Shown here one piece after another: positions 10,291 through 19,932 of a stretch of DNA of 64,000 nt. How positions within the stretch are numbered: position 1 is the stretch's first letter; each line of letters opens with the position of its first letter. A program made the translations under genes and the position numbers. The stretch comes from Pacificoceanicola sp049341065 (GTDB lineage: Bacteria; Pseudomonadota; Alphaproteobacteria; Rhodobacterales; Rhodobacteraceae), in assembly GCF_049341065.1 (NCBI RefSeq), contig NZ_JBMPIX010000007.1, positions 62,001-126,000 of the forward strand, read 5' to 3'. The notes beneath the pieces are model-generated. The model was not told the origin of the DNA. It saw nothing but the letters and a program-made list of their open reading frames with translations, and made no database searches.

Positions 10291-11916
10291 ATGGCTTGGA
10301 TGCGAGACGAAACCGGGTTGGGCCGGAACACCGCGAACTACGTGCCTCTGACGCCACTGTCCTTTCTGAAACGCGCTGCCGGGATCTGGCCGGATCACAT
10401 GGCGGTCGTCTATGGCGCGCATCGCAAGACCTACGCGCAATACTTCGAGCGCGTCTCGCGGCTGGCGTCGGCGCTGACCAAATTGGGCGTGCAACCGGGT
10501 GACGTTGTGGCAACGATCCTGCCCAACATCCCCGCACAGGCCGAGGCGCATTTCGGCGTGCCCGCCTGCGGCGCCGTCTTGAATGCCATCAACACAAGGC
10601 TCGACCCGGATACCGTGGCCTATATCCTTGATCATGGAGAGGCCAAGGTTGTCCTGTGCGACCCGCAATTCCTGCCCACCCTCGCCGAAGCGTTGGACCG
10701 CATGGAAGGCACCGCGCCACAGGTCATCGAGGTGGCTGACGATCACGCCGGGGTGCATGGGCACGGCCATTACACCGAATACGAAGCGTTTTTGCAGACC
10801 GGCGACCCCGAATACGATTGGATCATGCCCGAAGATGAGTGGGAAAGTATCGCGCTCAATTATACCTCGGGCACCACGGGGCGGCCCAAGGGCGTGGTCT
10901 ATCACCATCGCGGCGCTTATCTGAATGCCATGGGGCAGGTCGTGTCGTGGCGCATGACCCTGCATCCCAAATATCTGACGATTGTGCCGCTGTTTCATTG
11001 CAACGGCTGGTGCCACACATGGATGATGCCGCTGCTGGGGGGCACAGTCATTTGCTGCCGCGACATCACCGCGCCCGCAATCTTTGACGCCATTGCCGAC
11101 GAAGGCGCGACCCATTTCGGCGGTGCCCCCATCGTGTTGAACGCTCTGGTCAATGCCCCGCAAGATCAGCGCCGCGCCTTTGATCACATCGTCGAGGTTT
11201 TCACCGCCGGCGCGCCCCCTGCCCCGGCAACCCTGGCCAAGATCGAGCCGATGGGATTCAACGTCACGCAGGTCTATGGCCTGACCGAGGTCTACGGCCC
11301 CGCGACCGAATGCACTTGGAAAGCCGAATGGGAATCGCTCGAAGGTGACGCCCGCGCCGCCATCAAGGCGCGTCAGGGGGTCGCCATGCCCTTTATGGAA
11401 GAGGTCATCGTCGTCGATGAACAAATGGCCCCGATCCCTCGCGACGGTGTCGAAAAGGGCGAGATCATGTTCCGCGGCAATGGCGTGATGAAGGGTTATC
11501 TCAAGAACCCCAAAGCCACGGAAGAGGCATTCAAAGGCGGATATTTCCATTCCGGCGACATCGCCGTTCAGCACCCGGACAGCTTTGTGCAAATTGCCGA
11601 TCGGGCCAAGGACATCATCATCTCGGGGGGCGAGAATATCAGCTCTGTCGAGGTCGAGGGTTGCCTGATGGGACATGACGCCGTGCTGCTCTGCGCCGTG
11701 GTCGCCAAGCCGGACGAAAAATGGGGCGAAGTGCCATGCGCCTTTGTCGAGCTCAAGGACGGGCATGACGCAACCGAGGCCGAATTGATCAGCTATGCCC
11801 GGCAAAAACTGGCCGGGTTCAAGACGCCGAAAAAGGTCGTCTTTATGGAATTGCCCAAAACCTCGACCGGGAAAATCCAGAAGTTCGAGCTGCGCCAGAT
11901 CGCCAAAACGGCCTGA
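10291..11916 (+). CDS. AMP-forming acyl-CoA synthetase
   Basis: This adenylate-forming ligase activates a carboxylic acid to its CoA thioester with ATP. The 541-residue product has the P-loop-like motif YTSGTTGRPKG (191-201), the A5-type motif YGLTEVYGP, the hinge region SGDIAVQHPDSFVQIADRAKD, and the C-terminal catalytic Lys in KTSTGKIQK. The overall pattern (PLFHCNGWCHTW, GGAPIVLNALV) is that of medium-chain or aryl/branched acyl ligases abundant in roseobacters. Members of this superfamily include DmdB (methylmercaptopropionate-CoA ligase), but the substrate cannot be assigned here. GGAGAG precedes the ATG, and a terminator follows. It is the last ordinary gene before the accessory locus. 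Confidence 0.9.
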   Translation: MAWMRDETGLGRNTANYVPLTPLSFLKRAAGIWPDHMAVVYGAHRKTYAQYFERVSRLASALTKLGVQPGDVVATILPNIPAQAEAHFGVPACGAVLNAINTRLDPDTVAYILDHGEAKVVLCDPQFLPTLAEALDRMEGTAPQVIEVADDHAGVHGHGHYTEYEAFLQTGDPEYDWIMPEDEWESIALNYTSGTTGRPKGVVYHHRGAYLNAMGQVVSWRMTLHPKYLTIVPLFHCNGWCHTWMMPLLGGTVICCRDITAPAIFDAIADEGATHFGGAPIVLNALVNAPQDQRRAFDHIVEVFTAGAPPAPATLAKIEPMGFNVTQVYGLTEVYGPATECTWKAEWESLEGDARAAIKARQGVAMPFMEEVIVVDEQMAPIPRDGVEKGEIMFRGNGVMKGYLKNPKATEEAFKGGYFHSGDIAVQHPDSFVQIADRAKDIIISGGENISSVEVEGCLMGHDAVLLCAVVAKPDEKWGEVPCAFVELKDGHDATEAELISYARQKLAGFKTPKKVVFMELPKTSTGKIQKFELRQIAKTA

Positions 11917-11947
11917 GCGCGCGCCATTCAGACCTGTTGAAAACGCG

Positions 11948-11986
11948 AAAGGCGGGGGACTGACACCCTCGCCTTTCCTGTCTTTT
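11948..11986 (+). terminator. Intrinsic terminator after acyl-CoA synthetase
   Basis: An 11-base stem AAAGGCGGGGG (11948-11958) and CCCTCGCCTTT (11966-11976), with one G-U pair and a 7-base loop, is followed by CCTGTCTTTT. It separates the acyl-CoA synthetase from the accessory locus. Confidence 0.75.
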
Positions 11987-12028
11987 GAAACCGAGGATCT
12001 TTCACCTTAGGGCGCAAATATTCACCAA

Positions 12029-12101
12029 TTGACACTTATTAGTTGATCGAGTGCCCATTTGCGGTTTTGTTGAAAGCTATATTTGAACCGGGAATTTTCA
12101 T
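12029..12101 (+). promoter_or_regulatory. AT-rich leader of the accessory operon with possible promoter elements
   Basis: The stretch after the terminator is markedly richer in A and T than its surroundings. It contains a perfect -35-like TTGACA (12029-12034) and a -10-like TATATT (12078-12083). These two are too far apart to be one promoter, and neither has a good partner at 16-18 bases. GGGAA about 7 bases before the ATG at 12102 is the only ribosome-binding signal. This is the likely control region of the operon, but the exact promoter is not resolved. Confidence 0.3.
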
Positions 12102-14273
12102 ATGGGACTTTTCGAGTCCCTTGGTTTGACCAACAAAGGTGGAACCAAGGGCGCCCGAGATACGCTTGCAGGGTATATGCAGACCCTGGCAGGGGCGGAC
12201 TGCCTTGGGGTGCCGCCGCTTTCAGTGTATGAACGGTTCAATTCCGCAGGATCGGATTTTCACGGGCAATGCGCTGTCGCGCAGGGGGCTTCGGGGTATC
12301 GTCTGGGCGCCGATGCCAAGCTGGACGTGGCCAAGATGATCCCGGCTTCGGCCTCGGTTGGCCTGACGGCGGCCGCGACGCTCAAACTCAGCGCCGCCCG
12401 CCTGCCGACCTCGGCGATCATGATCTTTCGCCTGCCCAGCGCCATGACCGCCGTGGGCGTTGCGCAGATGCCCATCGCACTGGCACAGCTTGATGGCATC
12501 AACTGGACACTGAAGGCTGCCGCAGGGGCCGGGATCGGCGCAGGGCACGACTTTGAAAAGATCGCCGCGGCCAAGATCTCGGCGGACGCCAGCTTGTCCT
12601 ACACTTGGCTCAACACCCGGCTGGTGTCTTTTGGCACGCAGCATTTCACCGGCACAAGGCGACAGGATATCGCCAACGCAGTTGATGCCATTCTGGCGCT
12701 GGAACTGAAAAAGACGCTGGCCAATATCCTGACCTACAACGAAGCCGAGGAACGCAAGCTGGCCAAGGCAGCAGGCTGGGAGGTGGGCTCGAAGTCTATG
12801 AAGGACATCGCCAAGGCAAAGCAGGACGACCTGACAGCCATTGGCAAAAAGACCCTCAGCGATCTGAGGCGCGGCGTCGGGTATGAATATGCGCTGGCCG
12901 GTTTTGCCTTTGCCACGCCTTTGGTTTTTGCGGGCAAGGTGATCTACGACGCTTTCATGGCGCGCAAGGACATGAAGCTGGACGAGCAGATGCTTGACCT
13001 GCGCGAAAAGCTGAGCGCCGAAGTTCGCAGGCTGACCGCTGCGGGCAAATCCGCCAAAGACCCCGAGGTTCTGACCCTGCGCACCGCGACAGACCGGATT
13101 TCGGACCTGCGCAACGCATTTCTCGAAGAGCGCGTCTACAAGACAAGCTCGGTCCGCGAAGCGGGTGCCCTGCCCAAGGTCGACAAGGCGCATCTGGAAC
13201 GGACGGATGAAACCGCGCTGGCCCTGACCTCTCGCGAATACGGCGCCGAAATCGGGGTGAAAGGCGAATTCAAAGTCTTCACCAAGATGCAAACCTCGGC
13301 CAAGGCCGGGGCAGATGTCATGGGGCAGAAGATCGACTTTCGCTTTCAGGTGCGCGGCGCCAACGACATGCTGATGGTTCAGGATACCCAGGTCGATTAC
13401 CTGCAAATGACCGCTGAAGCCGCTGTGGAATGCAAATTCGGCCTGACCGGGGTCAAAGCGGTTGATGACAAGCTGAACAAGGAAGTTGCCAACGAGGTCA
13501 ATCAGAAGAAGGCCGGGAACGTCAAACAAGTGCTGGCCAAGCGCCGCTTCGGGGCGCTGATCTACCGCGCCGCTACGGTCTATCTTGAGGGCGGCAGTGC
13601 CAGAACCAAGCGGCCCAAGCCGGGGGTCAGCGGGCTGAGCATGGGGGTTTCCGTGCGATCCGCGCGGCTGATTTCCTATGCCAATCAGGTACGCGAATTG
13701 ATCCGGACCAATGCCCCGGATGCGCAAACCAAAGCCTTTGAAAGCTGGGTTTGCCTGCATCTGGGGTGCCAACCACCGGCGCTGCGCGACTTCCTGAAGG
13801 ACTCGCTGCTGGCCGATGCGAAGGTGGGCGAGGATGGCAAGACCGCGTTCCCCTCGGACGCGCTGATACTTGAGGCAAGTTATGGCATGAAGGCCGCGGC
13901 CCTGCCGGCCATGACAATGGGCTCGGATGGTGCTCCGATCAGCCTGTTCGATTACATGAGCTATGGCGGAATGCAGGGATTTCAGAACGATGTCTCAAAG
14001 GACAAATACACCCTGAGCGCGCTGCGCCTTCGGTACCGCATTCAAAGCCCGCTGAAATCCACCCCCAAGACCTACTTTTCCCTTGGGCTGCCGCTGAAAC
14101 AGGCGCTGCCGCTTTCGGTGAATATCGACTTTGGTGCGAACAAAGAGGTCGGACAGGAATCCATTGTCGATCTGGCCGCGCAGTTTTCATCCGAAATTCG
14201 CGGCCTCGCCGCCAGCGAGTTCGAAAAATATGAAATGAGCGTGCCGCCGGTCGTGCTCTTCAACCGGTGCTGA
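12102..14273 (+). CDS. Uncharacterised protein A of accessory operon (hydrophobic segment plus coiled coil)
   Basis: I do not recognise this 723-residue protein. It has no signal peptide and no enzymatic motif. The first 180 residues alternate short hydrophobic and small-residue strands (for example SASVGLTAAATLKLSAARL), suggesting beta sheet. A helical region (about 185-255) is followed by a hydrophobic stretch (about 263-286), then a charged heptad-like coiled coil (about 290-345). The C-terminal half again looks strand-rich (GAEIGVKGEFKVFTKMQTSAKAGADVMG). It could be membrane-associated or amphipathic. It is the first gene of the operon; its TGA overlaps the next ATG by one base, so the two are translationally coupled. 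Confidence 0.85.
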   Translation: MGLFESLGLTNKGGTKGARDTLAGYMQTLAGADCLGVPPLSVYERFNSAGSDFHGQCAVAQGASGYRLGADAKLDVAKMIPASASVGLTAAATLKLSAARLPTSAIMIFRLPSAMTAVGVAQMPIALAQLDGINWTLKAAAGAGIGAGHDFEKIAAAKISADASLSYTWLNTRLVSFGTQHFTGTRRQDIANAVDAILALELKKTLANILTYNEAEERKLAKAAGWEVGSKSMKDIAKAKQDDLTAIGKKTLSDLRRGVGYEYALAGFAFATPLVFAGKVIYDAFMARKDMKLDEQMLDLREKLSAEVRRLTAAGKSAKDPEVLTLRTATDRISDLRNAFLEERVYKTSSVREAGALPKVDKAHLERTDETALALTSREYGAEIGVKGEFKVFTKMQTSAKAGADVMGQKIDFRFQVRGANDMLMVQDTQVDYLQMTAEAAVECKFGLTGVKAVDDKLNKEVANEVNQKKAGNVKQVLAKRRFGALIYRAATVYLEGGSARTKRPKPGVSGLSMGVSVRSARLISYANQVRELIRTNAPDAQTKAFESWVCLHLGCQPPALRDFLKDSLLADAKVGEDGKTAFPSDALILEASYGMKAAALPAMTMGSDGAPISLFDYMSYGGMQGFQNDVSKDKYTLSALRLRYRIQSPLKSTPKTYFSLGLPLKQALPLSVNIDFGANKEVGQESIVDLAAQFSSEIRGLAASEFEKYEMSVPPVVLFNRC

Positions 14274-17200
14274 TGATGTCCCTGAGTTTTGCTGATATCA
14301 AAACCCGTCTGGACCAGCTGCAAAAGGCCTATGCGAAGGATCTGGCCGGGACATTCAAGATCAGCGGAACCACGGAAATCGAGCTGATCAAGCCGCTGCC
14401 GCTGGCCAATCTCGAGGGTTTCCTGACCAAGCTGTTTGGGTCCGATCACGCCCTGCCTGACATCCCCACTGGGGGTGCCATCATTGAAACGCTGCACATC
14501 AAGGCGGGCGATGTGTTTACCGCAAGGCTGCAAATGGCCTTTGAAAGTGCCGATTGGCAGGTGATGGACGGGTTGACCCTGTCGGTGACCTCGCTCGGTT
14601 TTCTCAACAAGGCGGGCGCGTGGTCCGGCAGCATCACCGCCCAGGCCACGGTGCAAGCCCATAAATTCGACGTCACGCTGCAATGGCCCGAGATGATCCT
14701 AGACGGCGCTTTGCAAAACGATCCCGGCGTGGCGGTCGCGCGCGATGCGGCCTTGCAGGCCGATACTCCGGCAAGACGCCAAGCCGCCGAACAGGCAGCG
14801 CAGGCGGCTTTGGATCAGACCTTTGACGCCGTGGATGCCGGCGGGTTGATCGCGGGCCACGGGCTGACACCGCATAAAGCGGCGCGGCTAGACCGCCTGG
14901 CGCTATTTGCAGCGGCGCGCATCCAGTATCTGCAACTGGATATTGCGGGCAGCAACCTGATCCAGTTCCACCAGCTAACCCTGAAAACGGCCGATCTGAG
15001 CCTTGTCTATGCGGGGGGCCCCAAGGCCCGGTTCACCGGGTCGCTGGAAACCGAAGTGGACATCGGCAGGACCAGCTTTCACCTCAAAGGTGCCAAGACC
15101 GAAACCGGCTGGCAAATCGAGGCGCGCGGGCAAAGCACGGGGACCTTGGCGAAGATTGTGCAGGACGTCTCGGCAAAGGTGCTGGGCACTGGCCACAAGA
15201 TCACAGATTTCGGTGTTCCCGGCAATTTTGCCAATCAGACGGTCTCGGGCGATGTTCTGCTGAAACTGGACACGGCCAAGGCGTCAATATCGCTGGAATT
15301 GGCGGTTGAACTTAACTCCGGCTCGGCCCGGTTCGAGATTGACCTGACCAAAGACGGCGCCAGCGCCAAGGCGCAGCTAAGGCTGGGTGATCTGACCTTT
15401 GAGGTGGATTTCGCGAAGATAAAGACCCAGTCGGTTCTGGCCGCGCAGTTCCGCAGTGAAAACGGCGTCAGCATGAAACTGGACAGTCTGGCAAAGCTTG
15501 CCGAGTTGGACTCGGCGTCTACGGCGCCCCCGGTCGATGCCTCGCTGCAAATCACGCTGCGCGATGCGCTTTTGGCGGCGGTGACCTCGGCCGGCAAGAC
15601 CCGTTTCCTGATCGCCGCCGATCTGGACGGCGGCATTGATCTGTCGGGGCTGGGCGATCTGCCCTTGGTCGGCGATCTGATGCCGCGCGACATGGGCTTT
15701 GGTCTGTCGCTTGCGCCGATCCTGCCCAGCGCCCCCTGGTCGGCGGCGAATATCGAAGCGCTCAATACCCTGCGCGGCAAGGATGGACCACACTTGCCGA
15801 AAACGCTCAAACGGGCGTCGCTGGGGATCAGCCTGAAGACCCCCGGCCACCCGCCCGAACCGCTGGACCTGCCTCTGACAAGCGATCCGGCCAAGCCCGG
15901 CGATCTTGCCAAACCTGCCGCCCCGAAAAACGGCGACGAGGCGCTGCATTGGAAAGACCTGCAGCGCAGTTTCGGGCCGGTCACGGTGAACCGGGTTGGC
16001 ATCGGTCTGGACCGCAAGAATGCCGCCGATCCGACACTTCGCATTGCGCTCGATGGCGGGCTGGTCATCGCCGGGCTGGACCTGTCGCTGATCGGGCTCG
16101 AGGGGCATTATGGGCTGACATCGAAAACGCTGGGCTTCGATCTGCGAGGGCTGGGGCTGGAGTTTGAACGAGGCCCGATCAAGATTGCCGGGGCCTTTGC
16201 CAATCTTGGCGGCGATTATCTGGGCAAGGCGACGCTGGGCACGAAATCCTTTACGCTCAGCGCCTTGGGCGGCTTCGCCATGATCGCCGACACCGGCGGC
16301 AAGAAGACCCCGTCGATGTTCCTGTATGGTATGCTCAACGTACCCTTGGGCGGCCCGGCCTTCTTTTTCGTCGAAGGACTGGCGGCGGGCTTTGGCTATA
16401 ACCGCAAGTTCACCGCGCCGGATGTCTCGGGCGTGCGGAGCTTTCCCTTTGTCGTCGATGCCGTCGGTGCGTCGGGCGGAAACAAACGCAAAGCCGGCAA
16501 GATCGGCGACGAGCTTGAACGTCTGCACGATTTCATCACCCCGCAACTGGGCGAGTATTTTGGCGCAATCGGGGTCAAGTTCACCTCGTTCAAGCTGCTC
16601 GACAGTTTCGCGCTGCTGGTCGTGTCCTTTGGCCGCGAGGTCGAGATCGACGTACTTGGCGTGTCGACCTATCAGATGCCGCCGATCGTGCCGAAAGGCA
16701 CGCCTGCTCTGGCGCGGATCGAGCTTGATCTGGTGGCCAGCTTCCGTCCCAAGACGGGCGAGTTGAAGATCCGTGCCGAGCTGGGCAAAAATTCCTTTGT
16801 CTACGCCAGCCTGTGCCACCTGTCGGGCGGCTTTGCATTCTATTCGTGGTTCGGGCCTGAAAACGCGGGCGATTTCGTTTTGACGGCAGGGGGATACCAT
16901 CCGCAGTACCCCGCTCCGGACTATTACCCCAAGGTGCCGCGGATCGCCCTGACTTATCAGATCACCCCGGACATCTACGTCAAAGGCTCGGCCTATATGG
17001 CGCTGACGCCATCGATGTTCATGGCGGGCGGATCGCTTTCGGCCTCGGCCAGTTTTGGCAAGGTCTCGGCCTCGTTCACCATGGGGGTGGATTTCCTGAT
17101 CTCTTGGGAGCCGTATCACTACGATGCGAAGGCCTATCTGGACATTCGTGCGAGCTGGTGGATTTTCCACACCCATGCCCACGCGGAACTTGCGGTCTGG

Positions 17201-18031
17201 GGGCCATCCTTTGCAGGACACGCCAAGGTGCATTGGAGCGTGATCAGCTTTAGCGTCAGCTTCGGCCACAGCTTGCCCGTCGCGCTGCCGATCACATGGG
17301 ATCACTTTCTGAAAAGTTTTCTGCCCTACGACGCGGCAAGCAAGACCACCAAGGTTGCCCCGGGGCTGGCGATAGCCGGGGGGCAAATCGGTGAGCAGTC
17401 CATCGCCGGGGCTGAACCGATCCCGGTGATCAACCCAAAGACGCCTAGCATCAGGATCGATACGGTGCTGCCAGCGCTGACAAGAAACTCGGGTGCGATC
17501 AGCGGAACAGACACCTTGGGATGCGCGCCGCTGAACGTCGCGGCCCTGAAAAGCGCGGATATCAGGATCAGCATACAAGCCAAGACATTGGGCAATGCGC
17601 TGGATCGGTTCCATGCCAAAGACCTGATCAAGGGGTTCCCTTCGGCGATGTGGGGCTATTCCAGCACCCGCGCCCTGCACGACAAGACACAACTGAACGG
17701 GTGCGGCGGGGTTCTGCTGACCCCGGCAACCAAACCGGTACCGACAAACGCCCCTACGCCGCCCAGTATCAGCCGCGAGGATTGCGCCTATGACATCCAT
17801 CCCGATACCGGATTTGCCGGACATTTTCAGCCGAGCGTGCCCCCGGCGGTGCGGCAAACGCAAACCGGCGTCCCTGTAGCGACGGCGCTCAATCCGGCGG
17901 TCGGCAGCGTCGCGGCGAACAACCGCCAAGGCATTCTGAGCGATCTGGGCCTGCCCCCTGAAACGGCCGGGACAAATGAGACCACAGCCCGGAATTTCCG
18001 CGTGGCGCCAACCATTGCGGGGATATCGTGA
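14273..18031 (+). CDS. Large DUF6603-type protein B of accessory operon
   Basis: This 1252-residue protein of unknown function starts at the TGATG overlap (ATG 14273); an upstream in-frame GTG at 14267 is less likely. The first 600 residues are regular alternating strands. From about 620 to 1020 the sequence fits a DUF6603 domain as I know it. It contains GLGLEFERGPIKIAGAF, YGMLNVPLGGPAFFFVEGL followed by FGYNR, then GGYHPQYPAPDYYPKVPR. Repeated strands follow (SASFGKVSASFTMGVDF, WWIFHTHAHAELAVWGPSF). The last 230 residues are rich in Pro, Thr, Ala and Gly and look disordered. The long beta-strand architecture suggests a structural or surface-binding protein. There is no signal peptide, transmembrane anchor or catalytic motif. 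Confidence 0.88.
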   Translation: MMSLSFADIKTRLDQLQKAYAKDLAGTFKISGTTEIELIKPLPLANLEGFLTKLFGSDHALPDIPTGGAIIETLHIKAGDVFTARLQMAFESADWQVMDGLTLSVTSLGFLNKAGAWSGSITAQATVQAHKFDVTLQWPEMILDGALQNDPGVAVARDAALQADTPARRQAAEQAAQAALDQTFDAVDAGGLIAGHGLTPHKAARLDRLALFAAARIQYLQLDIAGSNLIQFHQLTLKTADLSLVYAGGPKARFTGSLETEVDIGRTSFHLKGAKTETGWQIEARGQSTGTLAKIVQDVSAKVLGTGHKITDFGVPGNFANQTVSGDVLLKLDTAKASISLELAVELNSGSARFEIDLTKDGASAKAQLRLGDLTFEVDFAKIKTQSVLAAQFRSENGVSMKLDSLAKLAELDSASTAPPVDASLQITLRDALLAAVTSAGKTRFLIAADLDGGIDLSGLGDLPLVGDLMPRDMGFGLSLAPILPSAPWSAANIEALNTLRGKDGPHLPKTLKRASLGISLKTPGHPPEPLDLPLTSDPAKPGDLAKPAAPKNGDEALHWKDLQRSFGPVTVNRVGIGLDRKNAADPTLRIALDGGLVIAGLDLSLIGLEGHYGLTSKTLGFDLRGLGLEFERGPIKIAGAFANLGGDYLGKATLGTKSFTLSALGGFAMIADTGGKKTPSMFLYGMLNVPLGGPAFFFVEGLAAGFGYNRKFTAPDVSGVRSFPFVVDAVGASGGNKRKAGKIGDELERLHDFITPQLGEYFGAIGVKFTSFKLLDSFALLVVSFGREVEIDVLGVSTYQMPPIVPKGTPALARIELDLVASFRPKTGELKIRAELGKNSFVYASLCHLSGGFAFYSWFGPENAGDFVLTAGGYHPQYPAPDYYPKVPRIALTYQITPDIYVKGSAYMALTPSMFMAGGSLSASASFGKVSASFTMGVDFLISWEPYHYDAKAYLDIRASWWIFHTHAHAELAVWGPSFAGHAKVHWSVISFSVSFGHSLPVALPITWDHFLKSFLPYDAASKTTKVAPGLAIAGGQIGEQSIAGAEPIPVINPKTPSIRIDTVLPALTRNSGAISGTDTLGCAPLNVAALKSADIRISIQAKTLGNALDRFHAKDLIKGFPSAMWGYSSTRALHDKTQLNGCGGVLLTPATKPVPTNAPTPPSISREDCAYDIHPDTGFAGHFQPSVPPAVRQTQTGVPVATALNPAVGSVAANNRQGILSDLGLPPETAGTNETTARNFRVAPTIAGIS

Positions 18032-19920
18032 TGCGGGAAAGACAGGTGCCTCCAAAGCAGGACCCAAAAGACGAATTCGTCTTTCACGACAATGACATCC
18101 CGACACTGACATCGGACGTCTACACCGTCACGGCAACCTCGACCCTTACGGTCGCCAGCGGTGAAACAGTCACCGGAACCTCTTCGCTGACCTTCAAGGT
18201 GGCCGGGCCGCAGTTGGTCTTGCCCCCGGATGAGATTGCCGCGAAATTCCCTGCCAACACGGCGCGCGGCATGTTCTATCAGGTCTTGCCGCATGTGACG
18301 CTGACGCGCACGAGCCTCCCTTGGGAGCGGTTGCCTGCAAAAGGTGCCACGGGCGTGCCTTGGCTTGTCCTGCTGGTGCTGTCGCAAAAACAACTGGCAC
18401 AAGCCGCGCGGTCAACCACAAAGGTCAGCGCGTTGGCGGCTCAGGGGATTGCTGCGGACGACACCGACCCCGAGGCGCAGATCAACCTGCTTGACCTGCC
18501 CGCCCGGCTTGTCGCCGATCTGCTGCCCGACTTCGATGATCTCAAGTGGCTGGCCCATGTGCGCAGCGTCACCCCCAAGAACGGGCCCGGTGCACCCGAA
18601 ACCGCCACGCTGGTTTCCGCGAACCTGCCCGTGCCTGCGCAGCAAAACCACGCGTTCCTGATCTCGGTCGAGGGTCGTTATGCCCAAGGCAACAAGCCCA
18701 CTGGCGCTTTGACCTTTCCGGTCCTGCACGAATGGACGTTCTTTTGCGAGGCCGAGCACAGCCACGGTTTCGCGGAACTGCTGATGCAGGCGCAGGGCCC
18801 CAATGGCCACCCCGAGCCCTTTGCACTGTCGACGCCGGACGGCGCACCGCCCGCCGCGGCCTTGCGCTATGAAAAGGGCTATGTCCCGGTTGTCCATCAC
18901 ATGCGCCGGGGCGAGGTTTCTGCCGCTTGGCTGCGCAGCCCGCTATCGGTGGGCGAGCCCCCGGATCCGACCCCGGCCCAGAAGGCACATCTGCCCGCGC
19001 AGCATTCTGACGGGTTTCTGACGCTCGATCCCGATTTCGCCATGCTGGACGTGACCTATTCCGGCGCGTGGGAACTGGGGCGGCTGTTGATGCTGGAACA
19101 GACCGAGCTTGCCACCGACCTGTATCATTGGAAACGGGCCCATGCGCAGGCCAGTCATCTGGCAAAGAACCCGGTTCCGGGCCTCACACCAGACCCGCTG
19201 CCGCCGATGCCCGGGCCTCTGGCCCAGTGGATCACCCATAACCTGATCGAACTGCGGTCCGTGCCTTTTGGCTATCTTGTGCCTGATAAGGGCATGTTGC
19301 CGCCCAACAGCCTGCGGTTTTTCGACGTGGATCGGTTTTGGCTGGATTGCCTACGTGACGGCGCTTTGTCGGTCGGGCGCAGCGACAGCGGCCAGCACAA
19401 ACGCGAAGCCGATATGCGCAAGTCGCTCGCGTATCCGGACGAGACCAGCGGCTTGTTGCTGCGCAGCGCCGCTGTCAGCGATTTCCCGCATCTTGAGATC
19501 GATGCCTACAGCGTCGATCTGCCCAATGCCGATCCGGTCGGAACCACGGCCAAGCCGTTGGATATCCTGCGTTTCGAACGGCTCAGTCGCGACGTGTTGC
19601 TGGTTCTGTTTACCGGACGAGTGCGCACTGCGGACCTGCATCTGCACCCGCAGGCGGTCCATTTCGGGTTCGAAGCGCGCCACGATGCCAGCGGCACCGA
19701 ATACATGCGCAAGGAAACCAAGCATTTGACCCCAAAAATGACCGTCGATATCGGAGCAACGCCACCGCTGAGCGGCCTGCTGCCCAGCCGCCGGGTGCAG
19801 ATCGACGCCTTGGCAAAGAAACTGGTCGGCGCGCGCGCGGGCACTCCGGGCGATGTGGCGACATTTGCGCTGCAAATGCTGGAAGGCGTGCCGCTTGTAC
19901 GCTTTCGCCGCGCGGTCTGA
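18031..19920 (+). CDS. Uncharacterised protein C of accessory operon (LPWER-signature family)
   Basis: I cannot assign a function to this 629-residue protein. The start is the ATG at 18031, which overlaps the previous TGA (TGATG) and has GGGGA about 8 bases upstream; a GTG at 18028 is an alternative. Within the first 115 residues are a tandem run of TVTATSTLTVASGETVTG-like strands and the block GPQLVLPPDEIAAKFP. A further block reads LPHVTLTRTSLPWER and then VPWLVLLVLS. I believe this pattern recurs in other uncharacterised bacterial and fungal proteins, but I could not check. No signal peptide or catalytic motif is visible. A good ribosome binding site for the next gene follows its stop. Confidence 0.85.
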   Translation: MRERQVPPKQDPKDEFVFHDNDIPTLTSDVYTVTATSTLTVASGETVTGTSSLTFKVAGPQLVLPPDEIAAKFPANTARGMFYQVLPHVTLTRTSLPWERLPAKGATGVPWLVLLVLSQKQLAQAARSTTKVSALAAQGIAADDTDPEAQINLLDLPARLVADLLPDFDDLKWLAHVRSVTPKNGPGAPETATLVSANLPVPAQQNHAFLISVEGRYAQGNKPTGALTFPVLHEWTFFCEAEHSHGFAELLMQAQGPNGHPEPFALSTPDGAPPAAALRYEKGYVPVVHHMRRGEVSAAWLRSPLSVGEPPDPTPAQKAHLPAQHSDGFLTLDPDFAMLDVTYSGAWELGRLLMLEQTELATDLYHWKRAHAQASHLAKNPVPGLTPDPLPPMPGPLAQWITHNLIELRSVPFGYLVPDKGMLPPNSLRFFDVDRFWLDCLRDGALSVGRSDSGQHKREADMRKSLAYPDETSGLLLRSAAVSDFPHLEIDAYSVDLPNADPVGTTAKPLDILRFERLSRDVLLVLFTGRVRTADLHLHPQAVHFGFEARHDASGTEYMRKETKHLTPKMTVDIGATPPLSGLLPSRRVQIDALAKKLVGARAGTPGDVATFALQMLEGVPLVRFRRAV

Positions 19921-19932
19921 AAGGGGAGCAGG

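Noticed and set aside
10291..11916. Assignment as DmdB (methylmercaptopropionate-CoA ligase)
   Set aside because: The protein is in the right superfamily and organism group, but its N-terminus does not match what I recall of DmdB, so only a general ligase name is given.
12029..12083. Single sigma-70 promoter made of TTGACA (12029) and TATATT (12078)
   Set aside because: The 43-base spacing is far too long. Each may be part of a different promoter or none.
15377..18112. 911-codon open frame on the minus strand opposite the DUF6603 gene
   Set aside because: It is antisense to a gene with clear family features. Its translation is low-complexity (rich in Arg, Gly and Gln), and it has no ribosome site. 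High GC makes such long antisense frames common.
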